Positions 28,149 to 37,601 of a stretch of 64,000 nucleotides of DNA are shown one piece after another. A program made the translations under genes and the position numbers. Below the pieces are notes generated by a model. That model searched no databases. It worked only from the letters and a program-made list of their open reading frames with translations, and was not told the origin of the DNA. The DNA comes from Hyphomicrobiales bacterium. GTDB lineage: Bacteria; Pseudomonadota; Alphaproteobacteria; Rhizobiales; Rhizobiaceae. The stretch lies in contig UEGQ01000001.1 in the NCBI GenBank assembly GCA_900466005.1, forward strand, positions 310,001 to 374,000, read 5' to 3'. Numbering within the stretch: the first letter of the stretch is position 1; each line of letters opens with the position of its first letter.

Positions 28149-28337
28149 ATGGACAGCCGAACGAGCACAGTCGATCCGAAGCTTCTGGAGCTTCTCGTCT
28201 GTCCGCTGACACAGACCCACCTGACCTATGACCGACAGAAAAACGAACTGGTTTCGGAAAAGGCGAAGCTCGCCTATCCGGTTCGCGACGGCGTCGCGAT
28301 CATGCTCGTATCCGAAGCGCGCAGGCTCGAAGACTGA
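28149..28337 (+). CDS. Trm112-like protein
   Basis: Protein of 62 residues: [21 protein letters not shown], then [18 protein letters not shown]. This is the Trm112 fold, which in eukaryotes and archaea activates methyltransferases. Only one cysteine of the usual zinc-binding set remains, so metal binding is doubtful; this is common in alphaproteobacteria. AGGA precedes the ATG. Second gene after the Lon-N protein. Confidence 0.85.
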   Translation: MDSRTSTVDPKLLELLVCPLTQTHLTYDRQKNELVSEKAKLAYPVRDGVAIMLVSEARRLED

Positions 28338-28349
28338 CGGCGCGACCGA

Positions 28350-29567
28350 TTAAAGCGGCTGGCCCGCCAGAAGTCGCGGTTGCTCGGCGCCCCCTCCGGT
28401 TCCGGCCGCTTCACGAATGAAGTAGGATTTCAGTCCCGGAAGCCGATCGACAAGGCCCAATCCGAAATCGCGCACCGCTCGGATGGGCGACACGTCGTTC
28501 GAGAACAGACGATTCAGCACGTCCGTCGTCACGCCCATGCGGAAGGTGTCGAAGCGGCGCCACTCCTGGTAACGTTCGAGTACGTTGAGATCGCCGATGT
28601 CGAGGCCGATACGGTCCGCCTCGACAATTGTCTGGGCAAGCGCCGCCACGTCCTTGAAGCCGAGATTCAGACCCTGACCCGAGATCGGATGAATGCCATG
28701 GGCAGCATCGCCTGCGAGCGCAAGGCGCGGTGCAACAAAGGCACGTGCCAATGTCAGTCCGAGCGGGAAGGCACGTCTATCGCCCACCGCCCGTATAGAG
28801 CCCAGCTTGTAACCGAAACGACGTTCCAGTTCTTCCTCGAACACGAGATCGTCGGCAGAAACAAGCCGGTCGGCCTCTTCCGTGCGCTCCGTCCACACGA
28901 GAGACGAGCGATTACCTTTCAGCGGCAGGATGGCGAAGGGTCCGGCGGGAAGGAAGTGCTCTTCAGCGCAGCCATCATGCGGTCGCTCATGCTCAACGGT
29001 CGTAACGATTCCAGACTGGCCGTAGTCCCAGGTGATCGTCTTGATTCCAGCCATGTCTCTCAGTCTTGAGCGCACGCCGTCGCAAGCAACGACGAGTCGG
29101 GCGGACAGCACCGTCCCATCGGAGAGCGTCAATGCCGCGGCAGCCGGACCATTTTCGACCCCGGTGGCGCGCAACCCGTGCCGAATGGCGACACCAGCCT
29201 TGGCACAGGCGTCTCTCAGTGCACCCACCATGGCCACATTCGGTATCATATAGGCAAACGGTCGCCCTTCCTCGACCGCACCGTCAAACGTGAGGAAAAC
29301 CGGACGGACGGGGTCGGACGTCTTCGAGTCGGTCACGATCATCTTGGTGATCGGCTGCGCCTCCGGCTCGATGCGATCCCAGATCCCGAAAACTCCCAGC
29401 ATGCGGATGGCCGCCGCAATGATCGCCGAGGCACGGGGATCCTTCTTCCAGGCATCTTCCGGAGCGGCCTCGACGACCTCCACGGACAGATGCGGGGCGG
29501 CCTGCTTGACCGCCAGCGCCACCGAAAGCCCGACATATCCGCCGCCGACGACCAACATATCCAACAT
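28350..29567 (-). CDS. UbiH/VisC/COQ6-family FAD monooxygenase
   Basis: Flavin hydroxylase of 405 residues for ring hydroxylation in ubiquinone synthesis. Features: the FAD-binding GxGxxG motif as LVVGGGYVGLSVALA at the N-terminus, CDGVRSRLR near residue 160, and the second FAD motif LALAGDAAHGIHPISGQGLNLG near 290. The ATG at 29567 has GGAG six bases upstream. In rhizobia a single enzyme of this type (UbiL/UbiH) may hydroxylate more than one position; the exact position is not evident here. Divergent from tesB. Confidence 0.88.
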   Translation of the reverse strand: MLDMLVVGGGYVGLSVALAVKQAAPHLSVEVVEAAPEDAWKKDPRASAIIAAAIRMLGVFGIWDRIEPEAQPITKMIVTDSKTSDPVRPVFLTFDGAVEEGRPFAYMIPNVAMVGALRDACAKAGVAIRHGLRATGVENGPAAAALTLSDGTVLSARLVVACDGVRSRLRDMAGIKTITWDYGQSGIVTTVEHERPHDGCAEEHFLPAGPFAILPLKGNRSSLVWTERTEEADRLVSADDLVFEEELERRFGYKLGSIRAVGDRRAFPLGLTLARAFVAPRLALAGDAAHGIHPISGQGLNLGFKDVAALAQTIVEADRIGLDIGDLNVLERYQEWRRFDTFRMGVTTDVLNRLFSNDVSPIRAVRDFGLGLVDRLPGLKSYFIREAAGTGGGAEQPRLLAGQPL

Positions 29568-29652
29568 CACGCACTCCATTAGCACTTGTGTGTGGCAAGG
29601 CACCTATATAGATCAGCCTTGAACTTCTTCCTACATGCGAGGCCTTCATAAC

Positions 29653-30555
29653 ATGTCGCAGCAGAACGAAGAACCCGGCGCGATGGACGGTCTCATCAAG
29701 ACCCTCGATATCGAGAAGCTGGAGGAGAACCTCTTTCGCGGAAGCAGCCCGCAGAACGGTTGGCAACGCGTCTTCGGCGGGCAGGTCATTGCCCAAGCAT
29801 TGATGGCGGCGCAGCGCTGCGTCGAGGATGACCGTCTCGTCCATTCCCTTCACGCCTATTTCATGCGTCCCGGGGACCCATCCGTGCCGATCATTTATCA
29901 GGTCGAGCGCATTCGTGACGGCGCAAGCTTCACAACCCGCCGCGTTGTCGCAGTCCAGCACGGCAAAGCGATCTTCTCGATGTCGGCCTCCTTCCAGGTG
30001 GAAGAACCCGGTTTCGACCACCAGGTGGTGATGCCGCAAGTTCCTCCACCGGAACAACTGATCGGCGAAAAGGAATTCAAGGAGATCTTCCTCGCGGATG
30101 CGCCCGAGAACGTGCGGCGGTATTGGGGGCGTAACCGTCCGATCGAGATCAGACCGGTTTCGCTCGTCCACTATGTCTCCAAGGAAAAGCTGGAACCAAC
30201 CGCACACATCTGGGTTCGCGCAGTGGGAGCGGTGCCCGACGATCATCGTTACCAGGCGGCCATCCTCGCCTATCTTTCCGACATGACCCTGCTGGATACC
30301 TCGCTCTACGCGCATGGCACGTCAATTTTCGACCCCAATCTCCAGGTCGCGAGCCTCGACCACGCAATGTGGTTTCACCGCCCCTGCGACCTCGGAGACT
30401 GGATGCTTTACACGCAGGACAGCCCCAGTGCCTCGGGCGCAAGAGGCATGACGCGCGGAAGCCTCTATTCGCGGTCTGGTCAGCTGATCGCCTCGGTTGC
30501 GCAAGAAGGCTTGATCCGCAATCGTGCAAATGATGAAAATGCAGGCAGAAAATAG
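29653..30555 (+). CDS. tesB: Acyl-CoA thioesterase II TesB
   Basis: Double hot-dog thioesterase of 300 residues that hydrolyses medium- and long-chain acyl-CoA. Visible: FRGSSPQNGWQRVFGGQV near residue 30, the catalytic aspartate in YLSDMTLLDTSL near 215, the Ser/Thr site in ASLDHAMWFHRP near 240 and the glutamine in ASVAQEGLI near 285. The start at 29653 (MSQQNEE) has GAGG upstream. The neighbouring sigma-54 unit begins about 100 bases downstream and is separate. Confidence 0.93.
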   Translation: MSQQNEEPGAMDGLIKTLDIEKLEENLFRGSSPQNGWQRVFGGQVIAQALMAAQRCVEDDRLVHSLHAYFMRPGDPSVPIIYQVERIRDGASFTTRRVVAVQHGKAIFSMSASFQVEEPGFDHQVVMPQVPPPEQLIGEKEFKEIFLADAPENVRRYWGRNRPIEIRPVSLVHYVSKEKLEPTAHIWVRAVGAVPDDHRYQAAILAYLSDMTLLDTSLYAHGTSIFDPNLQVASLDHAMWFHRPCDLGDWMLYTQDSPSASGARGMTRGSLYSRSGQLIASVAQEGLIRNRANDENAGRK

Positions 30556-30659
30556 AATCTGCCTATATTTTTGCCATATGAGCGTCCCTTTCGTGCCACT
30601 TTATTAAACGGGCGCGCAATACCTTTTACATTTCAATAATTTATCTGGAACCCAGAATC

Positions 30660-30675
30660 TGGCACGCCCTTTGAA
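30660..30675 (+). promoter_or_regulatory. Sigma-54 promoter of glnK-amtB
   Basis: TGGCACG-CCCT-TTGAA, with the GG and the T-G correctly spaced, matches the RpoN consensus TGGCACG-N4-TTGCW with one mismatch. It lies 90 bases before glnK. Nitrogen-limited expression through NtrC is expected; I could not place a clear NtrC site upstream. Confidence 0.9.
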
Positions 30676-30695
30676 TGTCTCACGTTGGTCGCTGA

Positions 30696-31103
<408 letters not shown>

Positions 31104-31130
31104 AGAATGGCCGCTAGGGGAGTCTTTCTG

Positions 31131-32492
31131 ATGTCACTTACTAAATTTTCTTCCACTTGCGCCCGTATCGGCGCCGCTTCGGCCGTCCTGCTGGCGCCGG
31201 TGGTAGCCTTCGCGCAGGAGGCTGCGCCTGCTGTCGCTGAAGCCGCCGCTGCAGCGCCCGTTCCGAACAAGGGCGACACGACGTTCATGTTCCTCAGCAC
31301 CATCCTCGTGCTGTTCATGACCATCCCGGGTCTCGCTCTCTTCTATGGCGGCCTTGTTCGCACCAAGAACATGCTGTCGGTCCTTATGCAGACAACCGTC
31401 ATTGCCTGCACGGTGATGATTATCTGGGTTGTTTACGGTTATTCCTTCGCATTTGGCGGATCGACCAACGCATTCTTTGGCGGCACTGCCAAAATGTTCC
31501 TGGCTGGCATCACGCCGGACAGCACAGCGGCCACTTTCTCTGATGCCGTTATTCCGGAATACATTTTCATGCTGTTCCAGATGACATTCGCCGCTATCAC
31601 GCCTGCCCTCATCATCGGCGCATTTGCCGAGCGCATCAAGTTCGGCGCATCGGTTCTCTTCTGCGCACTCTGGGTTACTTTCGTGTATTTCCCGGTGGCA
31701 CACATGGTGTGGGATGCAAACGGCCTTCTCTTCGGCTGGGGCGCGCTTGACTTTGCCGGCGGCACGGTTGTTCACATCAATGCCGGTGTGGCAGGTCTCA
31801 TTGGCGCAATCATGGTCGGCAAGCGCATTGGCTTCGGCAAGGACATGATGGCTCCGCATTCACTGACGCTTTCAATGGTTGGCGCTGCCATGCTGTGGTT
31901 CGGCTGGTTCGGCTTCAACGCCGGTTCCAACCTTGAAGCAACCGGTGGCGCAATGCTTGCAACCGTCAACACATTCGTGGCAACAGCTGCAGCAACGCTT
32001 TCCTGGGCACTTGTTGAGAAGATCGTTCGCGGCAAGGCTTCCATGCTGGGTGCAATCTCGGGCATGGTTGCAGGGCTCGTGGCCGTTACGCCGGCTGCCG
32101 GCATTGCCGGCCCGATGGGCGCAATCATTCTCGGCGCGCTCGTCTCCCCGCTTTGCTTCTTCTTCGTTTCCGTTGTGAAGAACAAGTTCGGCTATGACGA
32201 CACGGCTGACGTCTTTGGCGTTCACGGCATTGGCGGCATGTTCGGCGCTATCGGCACCGGCGTTCTGGCATCCGCAAGCCTCGGCGGCATTGGCTACGCA
32301 GAAGGCGTGACCATGGGCGCTCAGGTTATCGTCCAGATCAAGGCCGTACTGGTTACGATTGCATGGACCGGCATCGGCTCTGCAATCCTCTACAAGGTTA
32401 CGGATCTCATCATCGGCCTGCGCGTTGCTCCTGAAGCCGAGCGCGAAGGTCTCGACCTCGCCTCGCACGGCGAAGCCGCCTACCACAGCTAA
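31131..32492 (+). CDS. amtB: Ammonium transporter AmtB
   Basis: Trimeric inner-membrane ammonium channel, 453 residues with a cleavable signal peptide (ending PVVAFAQEA) and 11 membrane helices. Pore features: the conserved aspartate region, the twin histidines in FPVAHMVWDANG and VFGVHGIGGMFG, and GRTKN-type loop VRTKNMLSVLMQ. The ATG at 31131 follows GGGGAG. Codon use differs from neighbours: in codons about 31790-32145, 12 of 23 alanines are GCA and one is GCG, while flanking genes prefer GCC/GCG. This suggests recent acquisition or recombination of most of the gene. Confidence 0.96.
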   Translation: MSLTKFSSTCARIGAASAVLLAPVVAFAQEAAPAVAEAAAAAPVPNKGDTTFMFLSTILVLFMTIPGLALFYGGLVRTKNMLSVLMQTTVIACTVMIIWVVYGYSFAFGGSTNAFFGGTAKMFLAGITPDSTAATFSDAVIPEYIFMLFQMTFAAITPALIIGAFAERIKFGASVLFCALWVTFVYFPVAHMVWDANGLLFGWGALDFAGGTVVHINAGVAGLIGAIMVGKRIGFGKDMMAPHSLTLSMVGAAMLWFGWFGFNAGSNLEATGGAMLATVNTFVATAAATLSWALVEKIVRGKASMLGAISGMVAGLVAVTPAAGIAGPMGAIILGALVSPLCFFFVSVVKNKFGYDDTADVFGVHGIGGMFGAIGTGVLASASLGGIGYAEGVTMGAQVIVQIKAVLVTIAWTGIGSAILYKVTDLIIGLRVAPEAEREGLDLASHGEAAYHS

Positions 32493-32498
32493 GATCGA

Positions 32499-32525
32499 AA
32501 CCGCGCCGATTGCTCCGGCGCGGTT
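32499..32525 (+). terminator. Hairpin directly after amtB
   Basis: Ten-base perfect stem AACCGCGCCG / CGGCGCGGTT with a seven-base loop, seven bases after the amtB stop, followed only by CTCTGTTT. Probably a first, weaker terminator before the one at 32562. Confidence 0.6.
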
Positions 32526-32561
32526 CTCTGTTTACGACGCGGCCACATTTGTAGCCCTTAC

Positions 32562-32590
32562 AGCCCAGGTCTCACGACCTGGGCTTTTCC
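32562..32590 (+). terminator. Rho-independent terminator of glnK-amtB
   Basis: Ten-base perfect stem AGCCCAGGTC / GACCTGGGCT with a TCAC loop, running into TTTTCCTT. A strong second stop that isolates glnK-amtB from ftsK. Confidence 0.88.
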
Positions 32591-32633
32591 TTACCCTTTC
32601 ATTGTCCATGCAAATTGATGCCACCTGGATTGG

Positions 32634-32649
32634 TTAATGAGGCATTAAC
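32634..32649 (+). promoter_or_regulatory. CtrA binding site before ftsK
   Basis: TTAA-TGAGGCA-TTAAC is a full match to the alphaproteobacterial CtrA box TTAA-N7-TTAAC. It lies 96 bases upstream of the ftsK ATG, in the only gap between the amtB terminator and ftsK, so cell-cycle control of ftsK is likely. Confidence 0.78.
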
Positions 32650-32744
32650 CGTCCATCGCTTACTGTGCGGCGAAGGGCGAGGGCGCCGGAAAGCCATCGT
32701 CCACAGCATATGGGTGAACGATTCTCGAAACGGGCAGGCAGGAC

Positions 32745-35432
32745 ATGAACAGAGGTAACTCGGTGATGATGGGAGAGCACGGCGATCGTCCCGCCTTGAC
32801 GGCGTTTCTTGTCCGGCAGCTTCTCACACTGGCCGGCTTCGTGCTTTTTGTGCTGCTGATGCTCGCGGTCGCGGCATTGGCGACGTGGAACGTCTCGGAC
32901 CCGAGCTTCTCCTACGCAACGGCCAACGAACCGACGAACATTCTCGGCCGCGGCGGTGCCGCCTTCGCGGACCTCATGTTGCAGTTTCTGGGGCTCGCGA
33001 GCGTCATTGCATTGCTTCCCGTGCTTGCCTGGTCGCTGGCACTTATCACCAGCCGCCCACTCCATCGTTTCCCTGCCCGTCTCGGCGCCTGGGCGATCGG
33101 TTCACTCCTCTCGTCGGCCGTCATAGGCTGCTTCCCGCCGCCACTGACATGGCCGATCCCTAACGGAATCGGCGGAGTCCTCGGCGACGCCATTCTTCGC
33201 TTTCCCGGGCTTTTTATCGGCAGCTATCCCACCGGGACGGCCTCCATGGTCGTCAGCACAGTATTGGCCATTCCTGCAGCCTGGTCACTGCTCTTCGCCG
33301 CGGGTCTGGTCGGCAGGACCATGGACGATGAAGAGGGGCTGGCCCCGGCCAAGTCGCCTGCAAAGCCCACGCGGATCGAACCGGCGTTCGAGGACGAGAC
33401 CGATGAGGATGATGGGGGCTGGCTGGCACTCGGAGCAATTGCCCACAGTTGGTATACGGCCCGCGCCCGCGTGCGGCGCCTCCTGGGTCTCAAGCCGCCC
33501 GAGCACAGCCGCAATCGCTTCGATCAACCCTACGACTTCAACGAGGATGAATTCGGCCCGCTGACCGAGCCGACACGGGCTAAGAGCGGCGCCGGAATCC
33601 GCAGGGAACCATCGATGGACACGGCGTCGCCAGCTGGTCTTGGGCGGCAAAGATCCGTCGTCACACCGCCTCCGATGATGGGCGATCACTCCGATCTTGA
33701 CCTTGATGACGATCCGCCATTCGATCTGGACGACGCCCGTCCTGCAGGTATCCTGCCGGATGATGACGGTGACGAGTGGACCAAGGCGCCTTCCGGCGAT
33801 GTAAGGGCCCCTTCCAGCGGGCGGGCCACCCCGCGTGTTGCCGCACCTCCCGCGCGTCCGAAGCCCGGCGCACGTGTCGAGCGGGAAGCGCAGGCCTCTT
33901 TCATTCGCCCCGAAGGCTTCCAGCTCCCGTCCGTGCATCTTCTCGCGGAGCCGAAGAACGTCGGCCGCGCAGCGATGCTTTCGGCCGACGCACTGGAACA
34001 GAATGCCCGCATGCTGGAAGGCGTCCTGGAGGACTTTGGCATCAGGGGCGAAATCATCCACGTCAGACCGGGACCTGTCGTTACCCTGTATGAGCTGGAA
34101 CCCGCCCCCGGCATCAAGTCTTCGCGTGTGATCGGCCTTGCCGACGACATCGCCCGCTCGATGAGCGCTATCGCGGCTCGTGTCGCCGTTGTTCCAGGTC
34201 GCAACGCCATCGGCATCGAACTGCCGAATCAGACACGCGAGACGGTCTATCTGCGCGAACTCATCGCCAGTCACGATTTCGAGGCCAGCAAGGCGAAGCT
34301 GGCGATGACCCTTGGCAAGACCATCGGTGGCGAGCCGGTGATCGCAGACCTTGCCAAGATGCCGCACCTTCTGGTGGCCGGCACGACCGGCTCCGGCAAG
34401 TCGGTGGCCATCAATACGATGATCCTGTCGCTGCTCTACCGGCTTCCGCCGGAGAAATGCCGCCTGATCATGATCGACCCGAAAATGCTGGAGCTTTCCG
34501 TCTACGACGGAATTCCTCATCTGCTGTCGCCGGTCGTCACCGATCCCAAAAAGGCGGTCGTGGCACTGAAGTGGACCGTTCGGGAGATGGAGGAGCGGTA
34601 CAAGAAGATGTCGAAGATCGGCGTGCGCAACATCGACGGCTTCAATAGCCGCGTCGAACAGGCGCTCGCCAAGGGCGAGGTCCTGACGCGCACTGTACAG
34701 ACTGGCTTTGACCGGCAGACGGGTGAGGCGATCTACGAGACGGAAGAGTTCGACCTCCAGCCGATCCCCTACATCGTCGTCATCATCGACGAGATGGCAG
34801 ACCTCATGATGGTCGCCGGCAAGGACATCGAAGGCGCGGTCCAGCGTCTTGCCCAGATGGCGCGAGCGGCCGGTATTCATGTCATCATGGCGACGCAGCG
34901 GCCGTCTGTCGACGTCATTACCGGTACAATCAAGGCGAACTTCCCGACACGTATTTCGTTCCAGGTGACCTCGAAGATCGACAGCCGCACGATTCTCGGG
35001 GAACAGGGAGCGGAGCAGCTGCTCGGCATGGGCGACATGCTCTACATGGCCGGTGGCGGAAGGATCCAGCGCGTTCACGGCCCCTTCGTCTCCGATAACG
35101 AAGTCGAGGAGATCGTCGCTTACCTGAAGACGCAGGGTGCGCCGCAGTATCTGGACGCGATCACCGCTGACGAAGAGGATGAGGACGATGCCGGGCATGG
35201 CGGAACCTCCAACCTTGCCGACTCCGACGATCCCTATGACCAGGCTGTGGCGATCGTGCTCCGCGACGGAAAGGCGTCGACATCGTATATCCAGCGACGC
35301 CTCGGGATCGGTTACAACCGTGCAGCGTCGTTGATCGAGCGCATGGAGCAGGAAGGCATCATCGGACCTGCGAACCACGCCGGAAAACGCGAGATTCTCG
35401 TGCCCACGGAGGCCGACATCATCGAGCGCTAG
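32745..35432 (+). CDS. ftsK: DNA translocase FtsK
   Basis: Septal DNA pump of 895 residues that clears chromosome ends and activates XerCD at dif. Four N-terminal membrane helices (about residues 20-200) anchor it at the septum; a Pro/Asp-rich linker (about 200-400) follows. The motor domain has Walker [13 protein letters not shown] near 546 and Walker [14 protein letters not shown] near 676. The C-terminal gamma winged-helix domain (about 830-895, [19 protein letters not shown]) reads KOPS sites. The linker is shorter than in E. coli, as usual in alphaproteobacteria. Preceded by a CtrA box; lolA follows. Confidence 0.97.
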   Translation: MNRGNSVMMGEHGDRPALTAFLVRQLLTLAGFVLFVLLMLAVAALATWNVSDPSFSYATANEPTNILGRGGAAFADLMLQFLGLASVIALLPVLAWSLALITSRPLHRFPARLGAWAIGSLLSSAVIGCFPPPLTWPIPNGIGGVLGDAILRFPGLFIGSYPTGTASMVVSTVLAIPAAWSLLFAAGLVGRTMDDEEGLAPAKSPAKPTRIEPAFEDETDEDDGGWLALGAIAHSWYTARARVRRLLGLKPPEHSRNRFDQPYDFNEDEFGPLTEPTRAKSGAGIRREPSMDTASPAGLGRQRSVVTPPPMMGDHSDLDLDDDPPFDLDDARPAGILPDDDGDEWTKAPSGDVRAPSSGRATPRVAAPPARPKPGARVEREAQASFIRPEGFQLPSVHLLAEPKNVGRAAMLSADALEQNARMLEGVLEDFGIRGEIIHVRPGPVVTLYELEPAPGIKSSRVIGLADDIARSMSAIAARVAVVPGRNAIGIELPNQTRETVYLRELIASHDFEASKAKLAMTLGKTIGGEPVIADLAKMPHLLVAGTTGSGKSVAINTMILSLLYRLPPEKCRLIMIDPKMLELSVYDGIPHLLSPVVTDPKKAVVALKWTVREMEERYKKMSKIGVRNIDGFNSRVEQALAKGEVLTRTVQTGFDRQTGEAIYETEEFDLQPIPYIVVIIDEMADLMMVAGKDIEGAVQRLAQMARAAGIHVIMATQRPSVDVITGTIKANFPTRISFQVTSKIDSRTILGEQGAEQLLGMGDMLYMAGGGRIQRVHGPFVSDNEVEEIVAYLKTQGAPQYLDAITADEEDEDDAGHGGTSNLADSDDPYDQAVAIVLRDGKASTSYIQRRLGIGYNRAASLIERMEQEGIIGPANHAGKREILVPTEADIIER

Positions 35433-35545
35433 TGGCGGCCTTTGCCGCCCGACGCCGGCGTCCGAAACCATCCGCCGGCTCGACCGGTATTGTCATGATG
35501 GCGCCGCGTTTCTCGGCCATGCAGGGACAAATCAAGGAGTATCCA

Positions 35546-36178
35546 ATGATTCACGTGAAAACCGAGCGCAGGGCGCTTCTCGCCGGCGCAGCCGCGATGC
35601 TCACGGCTGCCGCCCTACCCCTGCCCGCCCTTGCAGTTACCAACGCCTCGGACGCCGCACAGAAGATCGCCGACCATTTTTCGTCGGTTAAGACGATGAT
35701 GGGCGAGTTCGTGCAGTTCGGCCCGCGCGGCGAACAGACGGGCGGAAAATTCTTCATTGAGCGCCCGGGAAAGCTGCGCTTCAACTACGAGAAGCCTTCG
35801 CCGATGCGGGTGATCTCGGATGGCAAAAACGTCGTCATCGGCAACACCAAGCTGAAGACTTGGGATCTCTACCCCTTGTCGAAGACGCCGCTCAGCCTGC
35901 TCCTGTCCAACAGGATCGATCTCGGGCACCAGATGGTCCGCGACGTCAAGGAAGAATCAGATCTGACCACGATCGTCCTCGGCGACAGGACGGTATTCGG
36001 CGACTCGACCATAACCCTCATGTTCGATCCAAAGACCTTCGACCTGCGTCAGTGGACGATCACGGATGCTCAGGCGAAGGATACCACCGTGATGATCTTC
36101 AATGTGAAGACCGGGACGGCATTCGATCCGAGCGTCTTTGAAATTCCCTACAGCGACGTTCACAGCCAGAAACGCTGA
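35546..36178 (+). CDS. lolA: Outer-membrane lipoprotein carrier LolA
   Basis: Periplasmic carrier of 210 residues that takes lipoproteins from LolCDE to the outer membrane. The signal peptide ALLAGAAAMLTAAALPLPALA is preceded by basic residues. Mature part: the LolA barrel pattern FSSVKTMMGEFVQFGPRG, GKFFIERPGKLRFNYEKPSP and SDGKNVVI. The ATG at 35546 follows AAGGAG; the frame opens from the ftsK stop but that part lacks homology. The ftsK-lolA-xthA order is widespread in rhizobia. Confidence 0.92.
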   Translation: MIHVKTERRALLAGAAAMLTAAALPLPALAVTNASDAAQKIADHFSSVKTMMGEFVQFGPRGEQTGGKFFIERPGKLRFNYEKPSPMRVISDGKNVVIGNTKLKTWDLYPLSKTPLSLLLSNRIDLGHQMVRDVKEESDLTTIVLGDRTVFGDSTITLMFDPKTFDLRQWTITDAQAKDTTVMIFNVKTGTAFDPSVFEIPYSDVHSQKR

Positions 36179-36318
36179 CATCACCGGATTGTCTGTGGAG
36201 AAGAGCGGTGGCGCCCGCCGGCGCCTCCGGCTTTCGGCTATTCACGACGGATAGAACGTCCTAGTTCTTCATCCAGGTTCGTTGGGCGCTTACCGTCCCC
36301 GAGAAGGAGAAAATCGCC

Positions 36319-37122
36319 GTGGCTCTTTCGATCACCACGTGGAACATCAACTCGGTGCGGCTACGGTTGCCGATTGTGGTGCAGTTCCTCGAGCGCTTCA
36401 CACCCGACATCCTGTGCCTCCAGGAAATCAAGTGTCAAAACGAAGAGTTCCCGGCAGACGCACTGCGGGAGCTTGGATACGGCAACATCATCCTCCACGG
36501 CCAAAAGGGCTATCACGGCGTCGCCATCGTTTCAAAACTGCCACTCAGCGAGGATCATCGCCAAGACTATTGCGGAATGGGCGACGCTCGCCACATCTCG
36601 GCGATTTTCGAATGGGCTGGCAGACGTATCCGGCTGCACAACTTCTACGTCCCGGCGGGAGGCGACGAGCCGGACCCGGCTGCCAATCCCAAGTTTGCGC
36701 ACAAACTGAGTTTTGTCGACGAGATGAAAACCTTGCGAGCCGATGCGGAGCCTGGCGTTTCATCGATTCTGGTCGGAGATCTCAACATCGCGCCATTCGA
36801 GAACGACGTCTGGTCTCATAAGCAGATGCTGAAGATCATCAGCCATACGCCGGTCGAGACGGCAGGGCTTCTGGAGGTCATCGGGCGCGGAGGATGGCTC
36901 GATCTGATGCGTCAGGCCGTAGATCCCTCCCAGAAGCTCTATACGTGGTGGAGCTATCGGGCGAAAGACTGGGCGGCGGCCGACCGCGGGCGCCGACTGG
37001 ATCATATCTGGTCCTCTCCCGACCTCGGAGAGTACCTCGACAGGATCGAGGTACTGAAAGAGGCGCGCGGATGGGAAAGGCCGTCCGACCATGTTCCCGT
37101 GACGGCTCATTTTTCGGCCTGA
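36319..37122 (+). CDS. xthA: Exodeoxyribonuclease III
   Basis: AP endonuclease and 3'-5' exonuclease of 267 residues for base-excision repair. Motifs: TTWNINSVRLR at residue 6, CLQEIKCQNEEFP near 34 with the metal glutamate, GDLNIAPFENDVW near 155, WWSYR near 213, RLDHIWSS near 228 and the catalytic histidine in SDHVPV near 258. The start is GTG at 36319 with AAGGAG upstream. Converges with the cNMP-binding gene after 8 bases. Confidence 0.96.
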   Translation: MALSITTWNINSVRLRLPIVVQFLERFTPDILCLQEIKCQNEEFPADALRELGYGNIILHGQKGYHGVAIVSKLPLSEDHRQDYCGMGDARHISAIFEWAGRRIRLHNFYVPAGGDEPDPAANPKFAHKLSFVDEMKTLRADAEPGVSSILVGDLNIAPFENDVWSHKQMLKIISHTPVETAGLLEVIGRGGWLDLMRQAVDPSQKLYTWWSYRAKDWAAADRGRRLDHIWSSPDLGEYLDRIEVLKEARGWERPSDHVPVTAHFSA

Positions 37123-37130
37123 GGAACTTT

Positions 37131-37586
37131 CTATTCGAAGCGCGGCGCCATCGCAGCGCTTCCCTCGACCAGCGACCGCAGCGACCGCCGGATACGCTCC
37201 TGCACGACCACGGCCATCGCGGGATACTCTTCGAGCAAGCGATGAAACATGGCTCGGGTGATTCTGATCACCTCGCAATCGTCCAACGCAATCGCCGTGT
37301 ACTTTCGCTCGACCATAGTCACGAGTGCCAGCTCCGAGAGCATGGTTCCCCTCTCGGCCACCGCCTCGACCTTCGGCTTCCCACCTCGCCCGAAGGTCGA
37401 CAACTCCAATCGGCCTTTCGAAACAACGTAAGCGCACTCAGCCGGGGATCTTTCGCGGAACAAGGCTTGTCCCGCTGCAACCGTGCGGTGCTCGGCACCG
37501 AAGGCGATCAGCCGAAGTTGGTCCTTGTCCAGCCCCTCAAACAAGGGCACGCATGAGAGCAGTTCGATGTCGTCGCTCAGTGCCAT
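37131..37586 (-). CDS. Cyclic-nucleotide-binding domain protein without DNA-binding domain
   Basis: Protein of 151 residues containing only a Crp-type cNMP-binding domain (CVPLFEGLDKDQLRLIAFG through GTMLSELALVTMVERKYTAIA). The ending carries a helix RIRRSLRSLVEG but no helix-turn-helix, so it is not a Crp/Fnr transcription factor. The phosphate-binding cassette lacks the arginine normally found after G-E-x-A-L (here SELALV), so nucleotide binding is uncertain. It starts 15 bases after the CenR-like regulator's stop on the same strand and is probably co-transcribed with it. Role unknown. Confidence 0.84.
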   Translation of the reverse strand: MALSDDIELLSCVPLFEGLDKDQLRLIAFGAEHRTVAAGQALFRERSPAECAYVVSKGRLELSTFGRGGKPKVEAVAERGTMLSELALVTMVERKYTAIALDDCEVIRITRAMFHRLLEEYPAMAVVVQERIRRSLRSLVEGSAAMAPRFE

Positions 37587-37601
37587 CGCGGCCTTTCCGA
37601 A

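Noticed and set aside
28149-28337. Loss of cysteines in the Trm112-like protein as a novelty
   Set aside because: As far as I recall, cysteine-poor versions are common in alphaproteobacteria, so it is not special here.
33285-35471. 728-codon open frame antisense to ftsK
   Set aside because: It mirrors the ftsK codon pattern, has no ribosome site or domain, and ftsK is certain.
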